Of a stretch of 9,324 nt of DNA, positions 6,875 through 9,324 are shown piece after piece. The notes under the pieces were generated by a model, which did not search any database, had not been told where the DNA came from, and saw only the letters and a program-made list of their open reading frames with translations. Positions within the stretch are counted from its first letter, which is position 1. Every line of letters starts with the position of its first letter. This DNA comes from Oscillospiraceae bacterium (lineage in GTDB: Bacteria > Bacillota > Clostridia > Oscillospirales > UBA929): positions 1 through 9,324 of the forward strand of contig JAITQI010000007.1 in NCBI GenBank assembly GCA_031289065.1, in the 5' to 3' direction. The position numbers were made by a program, and so were the translations under genes.

Positions 6875-6921
6875 AAATCTGAAAACCCGGGCCGTGAAAA
6901 TCTGAAGGTTTTCTGAAGAAG
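6875..6921. promoter_or_regulatory. Candidate response-regulator operator (three TCTGAA boxes)
   Basis: TCTGAA occurs at 6878-6883, 6901-6906 and 6912-6917. The last two are 11 bases apart and the first is 23 bases from the second, close to one and two helical turns. The first two share the longer form AAATCTGAA. OmpR/PhoB regulators typically bind tandem repeats at 11-base spacing. The block lies about 60-100 bases upstream of the operon start, in the divergent region shared with the spore-protein gene. The assignment is inferred from spacing and position. Confidence 0.45.
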
Positions 6922-6994
6922 CGGGGATTGCGCTGTGCCCCGGCCAATCTGTCAAAAAGACGGACAATTTTATCGTTTTTGGGAAACATTGATC

Positions 6995-7023
6995 GCATAA
7001 TGCCGGAAGATGAGGTCAAACTA
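6995..7023 (+). promoter_or_regulatory. Sigma-G-like forespore promoter of the spore-protein gene
   Basis: GCATA (6995-6999) and CAAACTA (7017-7023), separated by 17 bases, match the known sigma-G pattern (G-H-ATR, then CATNNTA) with one mismatch in the -10. The start would be near 7030. This also rules out the in-frame ATG at 7023-7025 as the start codon of the downstream gene. Confidence 0.5.
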
Positions 7024-7082
7024 TGAACACGCAAATCCCCTATCCACCAAAAACGCTTGAACGAACTAAGGAGATGTCTATC

Positions 7083-7334
7083 ATGGCTAACAAGAGTCTC
7101 GTGCCCAACGCCAAAGAAGCCCTCAACCGCTTCAAGGTCGAAGCCGCCGGCGAAGTCGGCGTCAGCCTGAAGCAGGGTTATAACGGAGACCTGACCTCCA
7201 AACAGGCCGGTTCCATCGGCGGCCAGATGGTCAAAAAAATGTGTACCGTACGAACCATGAGATTTGAGCGGGCCAGCCGGGTGGCGACGGAGCATACGCG
7301 GCCGGTGCGGTATGTGGCGGGGCTTTGTACATAG
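7083..7334 (+). CDS. Alpha/beta-type small acid-soluble spore protein with an abnormal C-terminus
   Basis: These proteins coat DNA in the dormant spore and are degraded by the GPR protease at germination. Residues 1-53 carry the family signatures: SLVPNAKEALNRFKVEAA with the likely GPR cut after E20, then GEVGVSL and YNGDLTSKQAGSIGGQMVKKM. The ATG at 7083 is chosen because AAGGAG (7068-7073) sits nine bases upstream; the ATG at 7074 is too close to it. Family members end about ten residues after KKM. Here 30 further residues follow that are rich in arginine, include two cysteines and do not resemble the family. The break falls right after an A7 run (7233-7239). Removal of one base there would shift to a frame that stops after VPYEP at 7258-7260, giving a normal-length protein. 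A frameshift, an inserted segment or a sequencing error are all possible. Confidence 0.85.
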   Translation: MANKSLVPNAKEALNRFKVEAAGEVGVSLKQGYNGDLTSKQAGSIGGQMVKKMCTVRTMRFERASRVATEHTRPVRYVAGLCT

Positions 7335-7384
7335 GATTGCGGTTTGCGATGACATGGGCGCTTAGTGAGCGCGGAAATTTGCGT

Positions 7385-7413
7385 TTGACAATCGTATATT
7401 TTAATGGTATAAT
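7385..7413 (+). promoter_or_regulatory. Perfect-consensus promoter of the nucleotidyltransferase operon
   Basis: TTGACA (7385-7390) and TATAAT (7408-7413) are exactly 17 bases apart, with TGG in front of the -10 as an extended element. The start near 7420 gives a leader of about 35 bases. So strong a promoter usually implies repression, and the product with a helix-turn-helix is a natural candidate. No clear operator palindrome was found. Confidence 0.9.
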
Positions 7414-7454
7414 TATTTTTGTATTCAGGTACACTATCAAAAAGGCGGTGCGCA

Positions 7455-7976
7455 ATGGACAGGGAAGAGCTGATAAAACGACTGCGTTTGTTGGACAATG
7501 CAGTATTCGGGTTGTCGCCGCACGCGGGAGACCGCTATTCCTGCGTGATTGTCGGCGGCTGCGCGTTTCTGCTCTTGGGATACAATGGGCGCGCGACGCA
7601 TGACATCGACGTGATCATACACAATCTCCCCTCAGCGCTTCAAGGTATTATGTCCGGCCTCGATATGAATTCAATTGTCCGCGCCTATTTCGACAGCTTT
7701 GCCGATGATTATTTGGCACGGGTCAAACCCGTTCCGCTGGATACAAAATCGGTCGATTTTTATACGCTTTCGCTAGAGGACTTGGTGATTTCCAAGATTG
7801 CCGCCGGAAGACGGCAGGATAAATTTGATATCTTTTCCGGTGAAGTTGCCCAAAATATAGACTGGGCTTTGCTTGACGCGTTGGCTGACGAGGTAAAGCA
7901 ATCGCTGCTGTCTTCCAGGCAGGTTCAAGAATTCGAAGGGCTGTACGACGAGTATGTAAAGGGGTGCAAGCCGTGA
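7455..7976 (+). CDS. DUF6036-like nucleotidyltransferase, probable toxin or abortive-infection protein
   Basis: This 173-residue protein has a minimal nucleotidyltransferase core. VIVGGCAFLLLGYNGRATHDIDVI (about 31-54) contains the GG motif (34-35) and the catalytic D50-x-D52 pair. The downstream stretch LSLEDLVISKIAAGRRQD (about 105-122) recurs in DUF6036 and AbiEii-like proteins. Proteins of this class attach nucleotides to tRNA or other targets in known toxin systems; the target here is unknown. The ATG at 7455 is preferred, with AAGGCGG about six bases upstream; the in-frame TTG at 7419 lies at the transcription start. Its stop overlaps the next start in GTGA, so the two are translationally coupled. 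Base composition is visibly less GC-rich than in the neighbouring genes, which suggests horizontal gain. Toxin activity is an inference from family and context. Confidence 0.75.
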   Translation: MDREELIKRLRLLDNAVFGLSPHAGDRYSCVIVGGCAFLLLGYNGRATHDIDVIIHNLPSALQGIMSGLDMNSIVRAYFDSFADDYLARVKPVPLDTKSVDFYTLSLEDLVISKIAAGRRQDKFDIFSGEVAQNIDWALLDALADEVKQSLLSSRQVQEFEGLYDEYVKGCKP

Positions 7977-8497
7977 ATCACCTCACGTTTCAAGGCTTTT
8001 TGACGAAATACGTCAACGGGCTTTCCTATCAGCGCACAAACAGCCTTCGCAAGCTGGCGGAGGAGTGCGATGACCGAAATCCACGCTTGCTGGCTCCGCT
8101 CGTGTTGTTTGCGTATTTCAACAAGGACGCGATCACGGCGTTGCGCCAATTCGTCGGCTCAAGCGTGTTTGAGACTTTTTCCGCGTTCCTGCGGCAGCAC
8201 CCAGACCCCGGCGCGCTGAGGGACGAGTTGGCGCACGACGCGGACTGTCCGGACAGCTTTCAAAAGGTCTACCGCAGCTATCTTTCCGCGCGCGATCTGT
8301 CCGGCACGGTCAATAAAATCAAGGACGGCTATCGGGAAACCTTCCTCGCGCGCCAACGTGCGTCGGGCGTGACGAGTTATCACGTCTGCAAGGATTTGGG
8401 CTTAAACCGAAGCGCCTACTGCCGGTTTTTGCGCGGGGATTTGAAGACATACTCGATGGAGCGTCTTGGCAAGATTCACGCGTATTTGATGGCATAA
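7973..8497 (+). CDS. Partner protein with C-terminal helix-turn-helix, probable antitoxin
   Basis: This 174-residue protein starts with GTG inside the stop of the nucleotidyltransferase gene (GTGA overlap) and has AAAGGGG about eight bases upstream. The N-terminal two-thirds are alpha-helical in character, with a leucine-rich segment NPRLLAPLVLFAYF (36-49) and a charged stretch around 105-128. The last 45 residues (VTSYHVCKDLGLNRSAYCRFLRGD, then a further helix) look like a helix-turn-helix. Proteins with this layout are seen beside DUF6036 nucleotidyltransferases, so neutralisation of the partner and self-repression are the likely roles. I do not recognise a named family with certainty. The operon ends at the terminator at 8512-8550, directly against the CRISPR array. 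Confidence 0.65.
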   Translation: MNHLTFQGFLTKYVNGLSYQRTNSLRKLAEECDDRNPRLLAPLVLFAYFNKDAITALRQFVGSSVFETFSAFLRQHPDPGALRDELAHDADCPDSFQKVYRSYLSARDLSGTVNKIKDGYRETFLARQRASGVTSYHVCKDLGLNRSAYCRFLRGDLKTYSMERLGKIHAYLMA

Positions 8498-8511
8498 TCA
8501 AAATCGCGCAA

Positions 8512-8550
8512 ACAAAAAAGCTTCCGCCTATGGCGGAGGCTTTTTTGTTT
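8512..8550. terminator. Bidirectional terminator between the gene pair and the CRISPR array
   Basis: GCTTCCGCC (8520-8528) and GGCGGAGGC (8532-8540) form a 9-bp stem with one G-T pair over a TAT loop. It is followed by T6 on the plus strand and preceded by A6, which becomes T6 on the minus strand. It ends the nucleotidyltransferase operon from the left and the CRISPR transcript from the right. The last repeat starts within or just after its T-run. Confidence 0.9.
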
Positions 8551-8958
8551 TGCCCCCCGAAGGGGGCGGGAAGGATTCTGACGCTGGCGGTACACTCATG
8601 GAAAGCCCGTCGTGTCTTCGGTCTCAATCCCCCGAAGGGGGCGGGAAGGATTCTGACTTTGCAATCGCGAGCGGTTCCCGCTCGTGGGGTCGGTCTCAAT
8701 CCCCCGAAGGGGGCGGGAAGGATTCTGACATCCCTCGATACGCGTCGAGGGATACGCCGAAGCAAGGGCGTCTCAATCCCCCGAAGGGGGCGGGAAGGAT
8801 TCTGACCTTTTGGGGGAATTGGAGGAAAGCAGATGAATATGACTTGTCTCAATCCCCCGAAGGGGGCGGGAAGGATTCTGACGGAATGCTAATACGTATA
8901 ATAGCATTCCTAATTGAACATGTCTCAATCCCCCGAAGGGGGCGGGAAGGATTCTGAC
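8546..8958 (-). CRISPR. CRISPR array: six 37-bp repeats, five spacers, read on the minus strand
   Basis: Repeats lie at 8546-8582 (degenerate), 8621-8657, 8693-8729, 8770-8806, 8846-8882 and 8922-8958; the last five are identical. Spacers are 38, 35, 40, 39 and 39 bases (8583-8620, 8658-8692, 8730-8769, 8807-8845, 8883-8921). In crRNA orientation each repeat begins GTCAGAATCCTTCCCG, then has a CCCCC-TTC-GGGGG hairpin, then exactly eight bases, ATTGAGAC. That is the layout expected if Cas6 cuts at the base of the hairpin and leaves an 8-base 5' handle. The degenerate repeat is at the far left, i.e. leader-distal, and the AT-richer leader with a promoter is on the right. A Cas6-like gene lies beyond the leader. 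Repeat length and handle fit type I or III systems; the type is undecided. Confidence 0.95.
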
Positions 8959-9060
8959 GCTGGCCATCTTTTGCCCTTGCGGCACAAGGGGTTTACCATG
9001 CATTTCATGTAAAGGTATTTTTGAAATTTGGCCAAACGCCAAGTTTTTTGGCGCAAGCCT

Positions 9061-9089
9061 ATTTTACCACGCGCTTCCAAAAAAGTAAA
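9061..9089 (-). promoter_or_regulatory. Promoter of the CRISPR transcript
   Basis: On the minus strand TTTACT (9084-9089) and TAAAAT (9061-9066) are 17 bases apart, with TGG ahead of the -10. Transcription would begin near 9054, about 95 bases before the first repeat, and run through the array to the terminator at 8512-8550. Confidence 0.65.
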
Positions 9090-9138
9090 CCCCCTTTTTT
9101 CAATACTTTCCCGTTCCGTCATCGGCGAATTATATTCC

Positions 9139-9177
9139 GGAAAGGTATGCCGTTTTTGAGGCCCCAAATACCTTTCC
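9139..9177. repeat. Inverted repeat just after the Cas6-like gene
   Basis: GGAAAGGTAT (9139-9148) and ATACCTTTCC (9168-9177) are perfect 10-base arms around a 19-base loop. A partial third copy, AAAGGTAT, is at 9011-9018. On the minus strand it begins 8 bases past the stop codon at 9185. It may be a terminator or an mRNA 3' stabiliser, although no T-run follows the stem, or it may be a leader protein-binding site. Confidence 0.5.
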
Positions 9178-9184
9178 CTGAAAC

Positions 9185-9324
9185 CTAATCGGCCCGTTTG
9201 TACAACCCAAACAAAACCTCAGCCGCCCCCATGCCCATCGTGGTTTTGTACCCAACCCCCACAAAGGGCAGCATCCGCAAAAGGTTCTCCAGCAACCCCC
9301 GGGGCCCCACCGGCAAATCCCCCG
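9185..9324 (-). CDS. cas6: Cas6-like CRISPR RNA endonuclease, C-terminal fragment
   Basis: Only the last 45 codons are inside the window; the gene continues beyond the right edge and ends with TAG at 9185-9187. The visible part contains a leucine-rich helix (LLENLLRMLPF, about residues 10-20 of the fragment) and VGVGYKTTMGMGAAEV. The latter matches the glycine-rich VGxGxKTxxGxG signature near the C-terminus of Cas6 proteins, which cut the pre-crRNA within its repeats. Its position directly upstream of the leader and array on the same strand supports this, as does a repeat with a hairpin followed by an 8-base handle. Other RAMP proteins carry related glycine-rich ends, so a different RAMP-type Cas protein is the main alternative. 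Catalytic residues lie outside the window. Confidence 0.75.
   Translation of the reverse strand, partial: GDLPVGPRGLLENLLRMLPFVGVGYKTTMGMGAAEVLFGLYKRAD

Larger units (their letters stand above)
8959..9184 (-). promoter_or_regulatory. CRISPR leader
   Basis: This non-coding stretch between the Cas6-like stop codon and the first repeat is more AT-rich than the rest of the window. It holds several inverted repeats: CGCCAA/TTGGCG around 9038-9053, TTTACCATG against CATGTAAA in 8991-9012, and the longer one at 9139-9177. A promoter at 9061-9089 points into the array. Its position next to identical repeats and opposite the degenerate one marks it as the leader, where new spacers would enter. Confidence 0.75.

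Noticed and set aside
7023..7082. An N-terminal extension of the spore protein starting at the ATG at 7023
   Set aside because: That ATG overlaps the last base of the sigma-G-like -10 element, the extension does not resemble the family, and the ribosome site at 7068-7073 fits only the ATG at 7083.
7356..7374. GCGCT TAGTG AGCGC hairpin as a terminator for the spore-protein gene
   Set aside because: The 5-bp stem is short and no proper T-run follows it.
8583..8964. GCTGGC follows both the first and the last repeat, hinting at duplication of the array flank
   Set aside because: Only six to seven bases match and the sequences diverge at once; this is within chance expectation.
8319..9042. Repetitive proteins on either strand of the CRISPR array
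   Set aside because: They are translations of the 37-bp repeats (for example repeated RILPAPFGG) with unrelated spacer-encoded stretches between them. No ribosome sites support them.

Overview
The window looks like part of a chromosome of a GC-rich, spore-forming member of the Clostridia (an Oscillospiraceae-like gut Firmicute is my inference). The grounds are an alpha/beta-type small acid-soluble spore protein, a YtaF-type sporulation membrane protein, an S-layer-homology (SLH) surface protein, a tRNA-Thr with U73 and encoded CCA, strong AAGGAGG-type ribosome binding sites and sigma-A promoters close to TTGACA-17-TATAAT.

Left part (1-3530). A minus-strand promoter at the extreme left fires out of the window. 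It is followed by a perfect 20-bp hairpin, a small palindromic AT-flanked repeat and a tRNA-Thr gene with its own consensus promoter. Then come an SLH surface protein (minus), a family 4 uracil-DNA glycosylase (minus) and, divergent from it, ytaF (plus).

Middle part (3500-6920). The RNase P RNA gene lies on the minus strand and carries a palindromic repeat inserted in a peripheral helix, most likely P12. Upstream of it is a two-component operon: an OmpR-family response regulator followed by a large multi-pass sensor histidine kinase that starts with TTG inside the regulator gene. Repeated TCTGAA boxes upstream of the operon promoter look like regulator binding sites.

Right part (6920-9324). 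A spore-protein gene with a sigma-G-like promoter ends abnormally after its conserved core. Next is a lower-GC two-gene operon under a perfect-consensus promoter: a DUF6036-like nucleotidyltransferase and a partner with a C-terminal helix-turn-helix, which together resemble a toxin-antitoxin or abortive-infection pair. It converges through a shared bidirectional terminator on a CRISPR array of six 37-bp repeats and five spacers read on the minus strand. The array is preceded by a leader with a good promoter and by the 3' end of a Cas6-like gene that runs off the right edge.

The most unusual signal is in the array. Three of the five spacers contain perfect inverted repeats with 7-9 bp arms, and two of these begin at the exact first base of the spacer. 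Such spacers would give self-folding crRNAs or point to acquisition from hairpin DNA or RNA. The other cas genes would lie beyond the right edge, so the CRISPR type cannot be decided here.
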